A DNA stretch of 64,000 nucleotides from Streptomyces sp. AC555_RSS877 (GTDB taxonomy: Bacteria; Actinomycetota; Actinomycetes; Streptomycetales; Streptomycetaceae), in assembly GCF_019049245.1 (NCBI RefSeq), contig NZ_JAGMUK010000015.1, forward strand, positions 116,759 through 180,758. The letters run 5' to 3'. The notes under the pieces are model-generated. The model was not told where the DNA came from and ran no database searches. It worked only from the letters and a program-made list of their open reading frames with translations. Numbering within the stretch: position 1 is the stretch's first letter; each line of letters starts with the position of its first letter. Made by a program: the position numbers and the translations under genes. Below, in pieces: positions 19,460-27,719 of this stretch.

Positions 19460-20464
19460 ATGACCGACACGACTGCTCCTCGCACCACCGGCGCCGTTGC
19501 CGCCGGCCTCGCCACACTCGCCGCCGACGGCACCGTCCTCGACACCTGGTTCCCCGCGCCCGAGCTCACCGCCGTGACTGCCGAGGGCGGCCCTGGCCCG
19601 TCCGGCACCGAACGGCTGTCCGCCGAGCGTGCGGCGGAACTGCTCGGCGGCGGCGCGACCGCGGCGCTCGGTCCGGACGCCCGCCGGGGCGTCGAGGTGG
19701 TCGCGGTCCGTACGGTCATCGGCTCCCTCGATGACAAGCCGATCGACGCGCACGACGTCTACCTGCGCCTGCACCTGCTCTCGCACCGCCTGGTCAAGCC
19801 GCACGGCCAGAGCCTGGACGGCATCTTCGGCCACCTCGCCAACGTCGCCTGGACCTCGCTCGGCCCGGTCGCCGTCGACGACGTCGAGAAGGTCCGGCTG
19901 AACGCCCGAGCCGAGGGCCTGCACCTCCAGGTCACCTCGATCGACAAGTTCCCCCGCATGACCGACTACGTGGCCCCGAAGGGCGTCCGCATCGCCGACG
20001 CCGACCGGGTCCGGCTGGGCGCGCACCTCGCCGACGGCACCACCGTCATGCACGAGGGCTTCGTCAACTTCAACGCCGGCACGCTCGGCACGTCGATGGT
20101 CGAGGGCCGTATCTCCGCGGGCGTCGTGGTCGGCGACGGCTCGGACATCGGCGGCGGGGCCTCCACCATGGGCACCCTGTCCGGCGGTGGCAACGTCCGT
20201 ATCAGCATCGGCGAGCGCTGCCTGGTCGGCGCCGAGGCGGGCGTCGGCATCGCGCTCGGCGACGAGTGCGTCGTCGAGGCGGGGCTGTACGTAACCGCGG
20301 GGACCCGCGTCACCATGCCCGACGGGCAGATCGTCAAGGCGCGCGAGCTGTCCGGCGCCTCCCACATCCTCTTCCGCCGCAACTCGGTCACGGGCACGGT
20401 CGAGGCCCGCCCGAACAACGCGGTCTGGGGCGGCCTGAACGAGATCCTGCACAGCCACAACTGA
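19460..20464 (+). CDS. dapD: 2,3,4,5-tetrahydropyridine-2,6-dicarboxylate N-succinyltransferase (334 aa)
   Basis: Third committed enzyme of lysine/diaminopimelate synthesis via the succinylase branch, using succinyl-CoA. The long actinobacterial form has an N-terminal domain (1-about 165) and a left-handed beta-helix with hexapeptide repeats (about 175-300), including [27 protein letters not shown] and a Gly-rich [19 protein letters not shown] loop. Monocistronic by spacing (121 bases after TetR). ATG 19460; a ttag/ccctt-rich upstream region shows no clear Shine-Dalgarno. Confidence 0.96.
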   Translation: MTDTTAPRTTGAVAAGLATLAADGTVLDTWFPAPELTAVTAEGGPGPSGTERLSAERAAELLGGGATAALGPDARRGVEVVAVRTVIGSLDDKPIDAHDVYLRLHLLSHRLVKPHGQSLDGIFGHLANVAWTSLGPVAVDDVEKVRLNARAEGLHLQVTSIDKFPRMTDYVAPKGVRIADADRVRLGAHLADGTTVMHEGFVNFNAGTLGTSMVEGRISAGVVVGDGSDIGGGASTMGTLSGGGNVRISIGERCLVGAEAGVGIALGDECVVEAGLYVTAGTRVTMPDGQIVKARELSGASHILFRRNSVTGTVEARPNNAVWGGLNEILHSHN

Positions 20465-20597
20465 CCCGCACGCTCAAAACCGAACTCCTCAACGTCCCGT
20501 ACGGGTTACTCAGCGTGACCTTCTCGTGCTTTCGGCAGATGAACGGGTGGACGCAGTGTCCGATCAGACGCCGAAACGACGAACGAGGGGTCGTGCA

Positions 20598-20822
20598 ATG
20601 ACGAACGAGCGGGCGAGGACCGTGGCGCGTTTGCTGTCCGGGGCGTTGACCTTGACGGTGGTGTGCGGGCTCCCGGCGGGGGCCGCGCACGCCGACGAGA
20701 CGAACACCGCCTCGCACAACGGCCCGCGGATCGGGCTGGTCAACACCGGCCAGGTGGACGATCCGCTGGAGGACGTGCTGGAGCACCTGCTGCTGATCGG
20801 CGACGGGTACACCTGGAGCTGA
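20598..20822 (+). CDS. Small secreted peptide, unknown function (74 aa precursor)
   Basis: ATG 20598 follows GAGGGG. Residues 1-32 form a classical Sec signal: charged MTNERARTVAR, hydrophobic LLSGALTLTVVCGLPAGA and an AHA-D cleavage site. The mature peptide would be about 41-42 residues, acidic, without cysteines, ending GDGYTWS. The gene is followed by one of the strongest hairpins in the window. I recognise no family. A secreted signalling or surface role is possible but only inferred from the export signal. Confidence 0.75.
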   Translation: MTNERARTVARLLSGALTLTVVCGLPAGAAHADETNTASHNGPRIGLVNTGQVDDPLEDVLEHLLLIGDGYTWS

Positions 20823-20838
20823 GCGCGCCCGCTGTGGA

Positions 20839-20878
20839 CCGGGGCCCGTATCGCACACCCGTGCGATACGGGCCCCGG
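20839..20878 (+). terminator. Strong hairpin terminator after the secreted-peptide gene
   Basis: A perfect 18-bp stem (20839-20856 pairing with 20861-20878) with a 4-base ACCC loop, 16 bases after the stop. No T-run, as often in Streptomyces, but very stable. It isolates the peptide gene from the sigma factor downstream. Confidence 0.8.
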
Positions 20879-20987
20879 CCCGTTGTGCCGAAAGATTCTT
20901 CCCACCGGTGGCATAGCGGCGGGCGGTCGCGAGCGTCACAAGGAGCAGGGGCGGGGCACAGGTGCCGCCGGGGAAGAGAAGGTGACG

Positions 20988-21548
20988 ATGAATGCCGAAG
21001 GACTGGAGAGTTTCCGGGAGTTCGTGGACAACCGGTCGTCGGCGCTGCTGAGGACGGCCGTGCTGCTCTGCGGGGGAGACCAGCACGCCGGTGAGGACCT
21101 GCTGCAGAACGCCCTGGTCAAGGCGGCGGGCAAGTGGCAGCGGATCGACGAGCCCGAGGCCTACGTACGGCGGATCCTGTACCGCCAGCAGGTCAGCCGC
21201 TGGCGGCTGAAGTGGCGCAGACGGGAGGTCAGCGTCCCCGAGCCGCCCGAGGCGGGCGCGGCAGGCGCCGACGCGGCGGCTGCGGCCGAACTGCGTGTCG
21301 TGATGCGCGAGGCGCTGGCCCGGCTCACCTCACGTCAGCGGACCGTGCTCGTGCTCCGCTACTTCGAGGACCTGCCCGAGGCCGACGTGGCCCGGCTCCT
21401 CGGCTGCACCGTCGGCACCGTACGGTCCACCACCCACCGCTCGCTCGCCCGGCTGCGCTCGCTGGCGCCCGAACTGGCCGCCCTGGGCCCGGCCGGCGCC
21501 GAGTGGCAGCCGTCTTGTGACTACTCATCCGTGGAGGTGCGTCCGTGA
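20988..21548 (+). CDS. ECF RNA polymerase sigma factor, SigE-family type (186 aa)
   Basis: Group 4 sigma factor with region 2 (about residues 12-80: FREFVDNRSSALLRTAVLLCGG then AEDLLQNALVKAAGKW-like sequence) and region 4 (about 100-160: LARLTSRQRTVLVLRYFEDLPEADVARLLGCTVGTVRSTTHRSLARLR). It resembles the Streptomyces SigE-family group found by the dozen per genome. ATG 20988 is preceded by AGAAGG. The stop overlaps the next gene GTG (GTGA), so the downstream membrane protein is probably its regulator or output. Target promoters unknown. Confidence 0.93.
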   Translation: MNAEGLESFREFVDNRSSALLRTAVLLCGGDQHAGEDLLQNALVKAAGKWQRIDEPEAYVRRILYRQQVSRWRLKWRRREVSVPEPPEAGAAGADAAAAAELRVVMREALARLTSRQRTVLVLRYFEDLPEADVARLLGCTVGTVRSTTHRSLARLRSLAPELAALGPAGAEWQPSCDYSSVEVRP

Positions 21549-22762
21549 ACGTCGAGGAACTCGTGCGGGACGCACTGCGGGAGCAGGCCGCGGAACAGCC
21601 CCTGACGCGGCCGGGGTTCGCCGACCGGGTACTGGCGGTCCGCCGGCGCCGCCGCAGTCGCAGGATCGCGGGCATGGCCGCCGCCACGGTCGCCGTGGTC
21701 GCCGTCGCGGTGGCCGTGCCCCTGCTGGACTCGGGCCGGGGCACCGACGTGCGCCCCGCCGACGTCGTACCGAAGACCGAGGTCAACGCCCATCCGGACC
21801 AGTCGCCGCCGCGCGAGCTGATCTCGGCCGGGAACACCGGCATGGCCGCGTACTTCATCCCGAAGACCGTCCGCAAGACGGCCGACACCGCCGTCTACGA
21901 GCGCACCTACTGGCTGCTCGACCAGGACAGCGGCAGGTACGAGAAGAGCACGAAGTGGTCCTGGGTGGCCGTCGCCCCCGGCATGAAGACCGCCGCCGTC
22001 CTGGAACGCACCCTGCCCGCCTCGCGGATCGGCCTGCTCGACCTGACCACCGGCAAGGTCGCGCGGTGGATCCCGGTCGACCACCCGGTCGGCGGACTCG
22101 CGTTCTCGCGCGACGGCCGCAAGCTGGTCGCGACGACCTACGGCGACAACCCCGACCTGCGGGTCAGGACGGAGGGATCCGAGGGCTGGAACCAGAAGGA
22201 GCCGTCGAGCCGCACCGGCTTCCACGTCATCGACGTGGCGTCCGGCAAGGGCTCCTGGAGCGAGGTCGGGCTCGACGGCGACCCCGAGGACCCCACCGGC
22301 TTCATCAACTCCCGCCAGGACTTCGCCCTCACCAGTGACGGCCGGCACGTCTGGGCCGGGCATCCCATGGGGGACATCGGCAAACAGTTCTTCGACCTCT
22401 CGGGCACCGAGGTGCCCACACCGGCGAACGACAAGCACCTGCAGTGGTACGTCGAAGCGGGGAAGTCGCCCGACGGCAGGCTCGTCGCCGGTGACTTCGC
22501 GGGCGAGAAGTGGAAGACCTCCTCCTGGGTCCTCGACGCCACGACCGGCGAGCGGACCGAGGTGCACGGGCAGCAGCTGCTCGCCTGGGCCGGCAACAGG
22601 TCCCTCATCGCCTGGGACATCGCCAAGGACGGCAGGAACGAGTTCCATCAGCGGCTCGTACTGGTCACCATCGGCAGCGACAAGGCCGTACCGCTCAGCG
22701 ACTTCCGCAAGGGCAACGACGGGGACGCCGGGCGCTGGGAGCCCGTCTTCGCCGAGCGCTGA
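21545..22762 (+). CDS. Membrane-anchored beta-propeller-like protein coupled to the sigma factor (405 aa)
   Basis: The N-terminus MNVEELVRDALREQAAEQP resembles the short cytoplasmic segment of proteins encoded next to SigE-family sigma factors. It is followed by an Arg-rich stretch (VLAVRRRRRSRRI), one transmembrane span (about residues 40-60) and a long extracellular domain with WD40/TolB-like repeats (for example VGGLAFSRDGRKLVATTYG). No zinc-binding anti-sigma motif. Coupling by GTGA overlap suggests joint regulation with the sigma factor, possibly as a membrane anti-sigma or sensor. The stop abuts the convergent dapA-like stop with no gap. Confidence 0.8.
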   Translation: MNVEELVRDALREQAAEQPLTRPGFADRVLAVRRRRRSRRIAGMAAATVAVVAVAVAVPLLDSGRGTDVRPADVVPKTEVNAHPDQSPPRELISAGNTGMAAYFIPKTVRKTADTAVYERTYWLLDQDSGRYEKSTKWSWVAVAPGMKTAAVLERTLPASRIGLLDLTTGKVARWIPVDHPVGGLAFSRDGRKLVATTYGDNPDLRVRTEGSEGWNQKEPSSRTGFHVIDVASGKGSWSEVGLDGDPEDPTGFINSRQDFALTSDGRHVWAGHPMGDIGKQFFDLSGTEVPTPANDKHLQWYVEAGKSPDGRLVAGDFAGEKWKTSSWVLDATTGERTEVHGQQLLAWAGNRSLIAWDIAKDGRNEFHQRLVLVTIGSDKAVPLSDFRKGNDGDAGRWEPVFAER

Positions 22763-23659
22763 TCAGGCGGCGGCCATGAACTGTTCGTACGTCGCCAGCA
22801 GCCCGTCGACCGTGTCCCGGTCGGCGGGTCGCAGCGGCGCGCGGACCGGTCCCGCCGGCAGGCCGAGTGAGGTGAGGAGGGCCTTGACGGTGACCGCGCC
22901 GGGCTGGCCCGCCGACATCATCGACTCGATCAGCGGCGTGGCCCGCTGTTGGAGGCGGGCGGACACGGGGGTGTCGCCCGCCTCGAACGCGTCGAGGACC
23001 GCACGGAGCCGGGCCGGAACGACATTGGCGACCGTGCTGATGTACCCGGCCGCACCCACCGCGTACAGGGCGAGGTTGTGCTCGTCGCAGCCCGCGTAGT
23101 ACGCCAGCTCCGTGCGGTCCATGACCTTCTGGGCACCGAGGAAGTCGTAGGAACAGTCCTTGACCGCGACGATCCGGGGGTGCCCGGCGAGGCGGATCAT
23201 GGTGTCCGGCTCGATCCGGGTGCCGGTGCGCCCGGGGATGTCGTACAGCACGAGCGGCAGCCCGGACGCGTCCGCGACCTCCCGGAAGTGCGCCTCCAGC
23301 GCGTCCTGCGGCGGCCTGCTGTAGTAGGGGCTGACCACCAACAGGCCGTCCGCGCCGGCCTTTTCGGCCGCCAGGGCCAGCTCGACGGTGTGCCGGGTGT
23401 CGAAGGTGCCCACGCCGGCCACGATCGACGCCCGCTCGCCCACCGCCTCCCGTACGGCCGTGACCAGCGCGGCCTTCTCCGCGTCCGTCGTGGTCGGCGA
23501 CTCACCCGTCGTCCCCGACAGGACGAGCCCGTCACAGCCCTGAGCCACCAGCCGGTCGGCCAGTTGCTGCGCGCCGTCGAGGTCCAGCGCGCCCGCGTCG
23601 GTGAAGGGCGTGATCATGGCGCACAAGGCGCGGCCGAAGGGGCGGGATGTCGTCGTCAT
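22763..23659 (-). CDS. dapA: 4-hydroxy-tetrahydrodipicolinate synthase family protein (DapA, 298 aa)
   Basis: Class I Schiff-base lyase of the DHDPS/NAL family. Conserved residues are GTTGES at about 49-54, Y139 (LVLYDIPGRTG), R144 in the same motif and K167 (IVAVKDCSYD) as the Schiff-base lysine. This Y-x4-R and GTTGES combination is that of true DapA, which condenses pyruvate and aspartate semialdehyde for lysine/DAP. Streptomyces carries several paralogues, so the pathway role is likely but not certain. Start ATG 23659 (MTTTSRPFG); an upstream in-frame ATG adds 12 unlikely residues. No strong Shine-Dalgarno. Confidence 0.88.
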   Translation of the reverse strand: MTTTSRPFGRALCAMITPFTDAGALDLDGAQQLADRLVAQGCDGLVLSGTTGESPTTTDAEKAALVTAVREAVGERASIVAGVGTFDTRHTVELALAAEKAGADGLLVVSPYYSRPPQDALEAHFREVADASGLPLVLYDIPGRTGTRIEPDTMIRLAGHPRIVAVKDCSYDFLGAQKVMDRTELAYYAGCDEHNLALYAVGAAGYISTVANVVPARLRAVLDAFEAGDTPVSARLQQRATPLIESMMSAGQPGAVTVKALLTSLGLPAGPVRAPLRPADRDTVDGLLATYEQFMAAA

Positions 23660-23834
23660 GGGAGTAGTCTCGACCCACAGACAGTGAAGCTCCACTTAAA
23701 TTTCCTACGAGGTATCGCTAAGGAACGCTGAGGCGTTGTCGGTTGCCGCGCAGTCGGCAGGCCCTATGTCCAAGTGGGCCCTCATGGGTCACCATGGCCA
23801 GGACGGTCATCGGCACCTGGTCATGGGAGGCGTC

Positions 23835-23963
23835 ATGAAGCTCGGCAAAGCACTCGCCACCGGAGTCGCGGAAGAGCGGCCGCAGGTCCACGAGGAGGAA
23901 CTCGACCTCCCCGAGGAGATCAAGGAACTGAAGGCCCCCGAAGAGGTCCCGGCCGCCCGATGA
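23835..23963 (+). CDS. Very small acidic protein, unknown (42 aa)
   Basis: ATG 23835 has a near-ideal GGGAGG four bases upstream. The product MKLGKALATGVAEERPQVHE continues as a Glu/Pro-rich acidic tail. Its stop overlaps the start of the next gene (ATGA), which supports real translation. No family recognised. It may be a partner of, or a leader for, the cysteine-rich protein that follows. Confidence 0.6.
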   Translation: MKLGKALATGVAEERPQVHEEELDLPEEIKELKAPEEVPAAR

Positions 23964-24658
23964 GGCTGCGGCTCCCCGAGGAACGCCCGACGGAGCCACC
24001 GACCGGATACAAGATCGCCCACCCGGTGCTGTCCCACGACGGCACCCGGGCCGGGTTCACCGGGGTGTCGCTGGGCGGCGCACTGCCGTACGCAGTCCTG
24101 GACGACGCGACCTGCGTCTACGGCCTGCGGCACCGGGCACCGCACCGCCGCTGCGACTGCGGGTTCCACTGCGTGCACGACCGTACGACGGCCGAGGCAC
24201 TGCTGTGCACGGCCGAGCACCGTACGGCCGTCCTGCTCGAGATCTCCGTACTCGGCCGGTACATCCGCTTCGAGCGCGGCTACCGGTACGCCCGTCAGCG
24301 CGTCCGCACGGCGACCGTCGGCCCGTGCGCCTGCGGCACGGTCGCCGCCGCGCTGGCCGACGCCGGCTGGGGCAGACCGGGGTGGCGGGTGCTGGCTCCC
24401 TGCTGCACGGCATGTCTGCGCGGTCGTACGTCCGTCTCCTTGGCCGGCTTCGCCCGGCTGGCCGCGGGCGGGCTGCGGGTGGTGGCCGGGAAGGGTGTGC
24501 GGGTGGCGGGGGAGGCGTCGGCGCCGGATGCCGGCGGCGGGCCCGGGGTGCCCGAACTCGTCGCGGAGGCCGCCCTGTTGCAGGCCCGGCTCGACTGGTT
24601 CCAGAGCCGGCTTGACCGCCTCGGCGAGCGTGGGCTCGGAGGCGGGCCGCAGGGGTAG
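23960..24658 (+). CDS. Cysteine-rich protein, unknown function (232 aa)
   Basis: Coupled by ATGA overlap to the 42-aa gene. Soluble, Arg-rich; cysteine clusters in the first 160 residues (RRCDCGFHCVHD, VGPCACGTVAAAL, APCCTACLRGRTS) suggest one or two zinc sites. The C-terminal 60 residues look helical with a possible coiled coil (AEAALLQARLDWFQSRLDRL). No enzyme motif recognised. The upstream 175 bases hold its promoter. The 3' end lies just before a sigma-B-like promoter serving the next operon; the -35 element overlaps this gene's last codons. Confidence 0.72.
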   Translation: MRLRLPEERPTEPPTGYKIAHPVLSHDGTRAGFTGVSLGGALPYAVLDDATCVYGLRHRAPHRRCDCGFHCVHDRTTAEALLCTAEHRTAVLLEISVLGRYIRFERGYRYARQRVRTATVGPCACGTVAAALADAGWGRPGWRVLAPCCTACLRGRTSVSLAGFARLAAGGLRVVAGKGVRVAGEASAPDAGGGPGVPELVAEAALLQARLDWFQSRLDRLGERGLGGGPQG

Positions 24659-24677
24659 CGGGGGCCGGTCAGGGTAC
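24653..24677 (+). promoter_or_regulatory. Putative sigma-B-type stress promoter
   Basis: GGGT at 24653-24656, 15 bases, then GGGTAC at 24672-24677 matches the Streptomyces sigma-B consensus GNNT-N14/16-GGGTAY (recollection). It lies 33 bases upstream of the GTG start of the DUF1469/DUF3618 pair. Expected transcription start is about 24684. Confidence 0.6.
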
Positions 24678-24710
24678 TCGGGGGTTCCCATACCGAGAGG
24701 AGGCGGAACC

Positions 24711-25130
24711 GTGACCGGGACCACGGCACCCAGGCCGGTACATGACGAACACCATTCGGTGGGCGACCTCGTCGGACAGGCCACCGAACAGGTCTCCCGG
24801 CTCGTACGACAGGAAGTGGCCCTCGCCAAGGAGGAGCTCGCGGCGAAGGGCCGTCGCGCCGGACGGGGCGGCGGGCTGCTCGGTGCCGCGGGTGCCGTCG
24901 GCTACGCCGGCTTCCTCGCCCTGGCCGCCACGGCCGTCGTCGCGCTCTCGCTGGTCCTGCCCCTCTGGGCGGCGGCGCTCATCGTGACGGCCGTCCTGTT
25001 CGCACTCGCGGGCCTGCTCGCGGCGACCGGCCGCGCCCAGCTGCGCCGCGCCGCACCACCCACGCCCGAGGAAGCGCTCGGCAGCGTCAGGGCCGACGTC
25101 GAGGAGATCAGGGAAAGGGCGCATCGATGA
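24711..25130 (+). CDS. Phage-holin-family (DUF1469, YqjE-like) membrane protein (139 aa)
   Basis: Cytoplasmic N-terminal helix (SVGDLVGQATEQVSRLVRQEVALAKEELAAKG), then two hydrophobic spans (about residues 55-78 and 82-104) and a charged C-terminus, the pattern of DUF1469/YqjE proteins. These occur in stress-induced envelope clusters and are not true phage holins. GTG at 24711 is preceded by a strong GAGGAGG. The stop overlaps the DUF3618 gene (ATGA). Probably controlled by the sigma-B-like promoter upstream. Confidence 0.88.
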   Translation: MTGTTAPRPVHDEHHSVGDLVGQATEQVSRLVRQEVALAKEELAAKGRRAGRGGGLLGAAGAVGYAGFLALAATAVVALSLVLPLWAAALIVTAVLFALAGLLAATGRAQLRRAAPPTPEEALGSVRADVEEIRERAHR

Positions 25131-25597
25131 CGGACAAGGCAGCACACGGACAGGGGTCGGGCGGCGCCAAGGGGCCCGACGAACTCCGCCGGCAGATCGA
25201 ACGCACCCGCAGCGAGCTCGGCGACACGGTCGAGGAGCTGGCCGGCAAGGTCGACGTCAAGGGCCGTGCCCGCGCCCGCGCCGCCGATCTGAGGGACAAG
25301 GCGGGCGCGATGACGGTACAGCTCCGCAGCAGTGCGGCGATGGCCGGCCACACGGTCCAGGACCGGGCCAGCCATGCGGGGCACACGGTCCAGGACAAGG
25401 CGGCCCAGGCGGGCCACACGGTCCAGTTCAGGGCGACCCGCGCAGGTCACGCCGTCGAGCACAACCTGCCCACGCCGGTCCGCACCGCCGTGCAGGCCGG
25501 GGCGCGGCACCCTCGGCCCGTGCTGGTCGTCGGGGTGGCGGCGGTGGGTGCGCTGATCGCGGTGGAGGTGCTGCGGCGCCGGCACGCCGGGCGCTGA
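25127..25597 (+). CDS. DUF3618 protein with 11-residue repeats (156 aa)
   Basis: The N-terminal DUF3618 motif DELRRQIERTRSELGDTVEELAGKVDVKGRARARA is at about residues 18-52. Next come four 11-residue units AGHTVQDRASH, AGHTVQDKAAQ, AGHTVQFRATR and AGHAVEHNLPT (about 82-125), reminiscent of LEA-type amphipathic repeats, and a C-terminal hydrophobic span (about 131-150) with a basic tail. Likely a tail-anchored envelope stress protein working with the DUF1469 partner; the repeat function is an inference. Followed by a long-armed inverted repeat. Confidence 0.85.
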   Translation: MTDKAAHGQGSGGAKGPDELRRQIERTRSELGDTVEELAGKVDVKGRARARAADLRDKAGAMTVQLRSSAAMAGHTVQDRASHAGHTVQDKAAQAGHTVQFRATRAGHAVEHNLPTPVRTAVQAGARHPRPVLVVGVAAVGALIAVEVLRRRHAGR

Positions 25598-25610
25598 GAG
25601 GGCCGGCCGT

Positions 25611-25651
25611 CTTCGGCCCGGGTTGGCTGCATCGGCCGGCCCGGGCCGAAG
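25611..25651. terminator. Possible terminator after the DUF3618 gene
   Basis: Twelve-base arms CTTCGGCCCGGG (25611-25622) and CCCGGGCCGAAG (25640-25651) around a 17-base G/C-rich loop, 14 bases after the stop. No T-run. Confidence 0.5.
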
Positions 25652-25830
25652 CGGTGCGTGGGGTGGCGGCCGGAGGTGGGTCACGCAGCCCGGCGCTTAC
25701 GGGGTGCCGCCCGCGCCCACCCGTGCCGCTCAGCGGCACGGCTGCCCGCGGGTGACGCGGCACGACCGCCTTCGGGGGGCGGTGGCGGGGTGCTGTGCGC
25801 GGGTGATCGTCCGTGGGGCAGGAATCCGTC

Positions 25831-26829
25831 TCACCTGCCGCGCGCAGCCCTCAGCCTCGGCGGCCACTTTCGGGTGTCCCTCGGTTCCACGTACGGCTCC
25901 TCCGTCGGCGGGCGGCCTGCCGTGATCGCCCGCTCGCGCGCCAGTTCCGCGTCGAACTCCAGGCCCAGGAGGATCGCCATGTTGGTCAGCCAGAGCCACA
26001 CGAGGAAGACGATGGCGCCCGCGAGCGTGCCGTACGTCTTGTTGTAGGAACCGAAGTTGGCCGCGTACAGGGCGAATCCGGCGGACGCGGCAAGCCAGAT
26101 CAGGGTGGCGAGGATGCTGCCGGGGGAGATCCAACGGAAGCCCCGGCCGCGGACGTTGGGGGCGGCCCAGTACAGCAGGGCGATCATCAGGATCACCAGC
26201 AGCAGCAGTACCGGCCACTTGGCGACGTCCCACACCGCGATCGCCTCGTCACCGAGACCGATCGTCGTGCCGGCCCGCTCGGCCAGTGGACCCGTGAACA
26301 CCACGATCAGCGCGCTCACGGCCAGCATCAGCATCAGCACCACGGTCAGCCCCAGCCTGAGCGGCGTCAGCTTCCACACCGGGCGGCCCTCCGGCAGGTC
26401 GTACACGGCGTTGGACGTACGGATGAACGCGGCGACGTACCCGGACGCCGACCACAGGGCGAAGAGCAGGCCGAGCACGGCCAGGACGCTGCCGGTGCCT
26501 CCGCTGTCGCCGAGCTGGACGACCGCGTCCCGCAGGATGTCCCGGGCGGGGCCCGGGGCGAGGTCGCCGATGTTGTCGAGGATCTTGTCCGTCGCGCGCT
26601 GTCCCACCACGCCGAGCAGGGACACCATCACCAGCAGCGCCGGGAAGAGCGAAAGGACGCCGTAGTACGTCAACGCGGCCGCCCGGTCGGCCAGTTCATC
26701 GTCCAGCAACTCCTTCAGCGTGCGCCACACCACCGCCCGCCACGACTGCGCGGGCAACTTGGACGGGCTGTCCGTCTTCGCCGTCTCCGTCGTCCCGGCC
26801 GTCCCCGTCGTCTCGGCCTTCTCCGTCAT
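25831..26829 (-). CDS. YihY/BrkB-family membrane protein (332 aa)
   Basis: Polytopic inner-membrane protein with about six spans. It carries the family signature RAAALTYYGVLSLFPALLVMVSLLG near residues 50-75 and the conserved FGSYNKTYGTLAGAIVFLVWLWLTN segment near 260-285. Once annotated as ribonuclease BN; that assignment is wrong for this family and the function is unknown. ATG 26829 is chosen because GGAGGG precedes it; an in-frame ATG at 26856 is weaker. A small hairpin at 25765-25783 may terminate it. Confidence 0.9.
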   Translation of the reverse strand: MTEKAETTGTAGTTETAKTDSPSKLPAQSWRAVVWRTLKELLDDELADRAAALTYYGVLSLFPALLVMVSLLGVVGQRATDKILDNIGDLAPGPARDILRDAVVQLGDSGGTGSVLAVLGLLFALWSASGYVAAFIRTSNAVYDLPEGRPVWKLTPLRLGLTVVLMLMLAVSALIVVFTGPLAERAGTTIGLGDEAIAVWDVAKWPVLLLLVILMIALLYWAAPNVRGRGFRWISPGSILATLIWLAASAGFALYAANFGSYNKTYGTLAGAIVFLVWLWLTNMAILLGLEFDAELARERAITAGRPPTEEPYVEPRDTRKWPPRLRAARGR

Positions 26830-26968
26830 CTCGGCCCTCCGGGCCTTCTCGTCCATGACCAGGCGGGTCTCCCGAATTCCCCCCGCGAATCGGCTACTTG
26901 ACCTGAATCTTGGTTGAGGTTGAAGAGTGGCCGGTGCACGCATCCCGTACCCATCGACGGAGGCCGTC

Positions 26969-27652
26969 ATGACCCGCCGTACCGGCACTCACCCCGACCT
27001 GGCCCATCCCCGCGTCGGCGCCGCCCTCTTCAGCACCTGGCGAGTCGGCACGCCCGAGCGGCAGCGGCAGGCCGTCGAGGCGATTGCGCACACCTGGGAG
27101 CGCAGGCCCTGGCCGGCCGCCGACCTGCTCGCCTACCACGTCTACACCGGGCACGACGGCGAGACGCTGATGCACCACTCGCAGTGGGCGGGCGAGCAGG
27201 CCTACGAGGCCTTCGTCAAGACCCACCGCCAGGAACGCAACGACGAGATCGACACCGCCGTACCGGGCATCGAGCGCGTCGGACTCGACAGGTACCGGTA
27301 CTACCGCAGCGAAGAACGGGCCGCCTGCGACCACCGTGTGCCGGGGCTGATCGTGACCGTGCGGGTCGACTTCGAGCCCGGCGCGGCCGACCGGCGCGGC
27401 GACTGGATCGACCTCCTGCTGCGGACGCCCCCCGGCCCGGGCGCCCACCACGGCCTGATCGCCGCGCACTTCCACCTGGCCACCGACGGCACCCACGTCC
27501 TCAACTACGCGGAATGGGAGACCGCGGAGGCGTACGACAGGGCCATCGCCGTGCCCGTCGGCGAGGAGTGGGAGCGGGTGCGGACGTACCCCGGCGTGAA
27601 GGGCTTCACGGGCACGCGCCACCACCACGCCCTCGGCCTCGTGCCCGAGTGA
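26969..27652 (+). CDS. Tandem antibiotic-biosynthesis-monooxygenase (ABM) domain protein (227 aa)
   Basis: Two dimeric alpha/beta-barrel-like repeats: the first (about residues 18-105) with ADLLAYHVYTGHDGETLMHHSQWAGEQAYEAF, the second (about 118-220) with IAAHFHLATDGTHVLNYAEWETAEAYDRAI. Both have the ABM pattern of a strand ending in a W-x2-x-AY helix. ATG 26969 follows GGAGG. ABM proteins include cofactor-free monooxygenases and haem degraders, but no catalytic residue can be assigned here. Divergent from the YihY gene. Confidence 0.82.
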   Translation: MTRRTGTHPDLAHPRVGAALFSTWRVGTPERQRQAVEAIAHTWERRPWPAADLLAYHVYTGHDGETLMHHSQWAGEQAYEAFVKTHRQERNDEIDTAVPGIERVGLDRYRYYRSEERAACDHRVPGLIVTVRVDFEPGAADRRGDWIDLLLRTPPGPGAHHGLIAAHFHLATDGTHVLNYAEWETAEAYDRAIAVPVGEEWERVRTYPGVKGFTGTRHHHALGLVPE

Positions 27653-27719
27653 CGTCCGCAGGGCAGCCGAACATCCAAATCGTCTGGACAAAAAAAATTT
27701 TCGGTGAGACGGTGGATCC

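Noticed and set aside
23736..23834. Longer start for the 42-aa gene
   Set aside because: The upstream extension has poor codon use and no ribosome site, while the ATG at 23835 has GGGAGG at the right distance.
24711..25130. Phage origin suggested by the name holin
   Set aside because: DUF1469/YqjE proteins are chromosomal envelope proteins; no phage genes, integrase or attachment sites are nearby.
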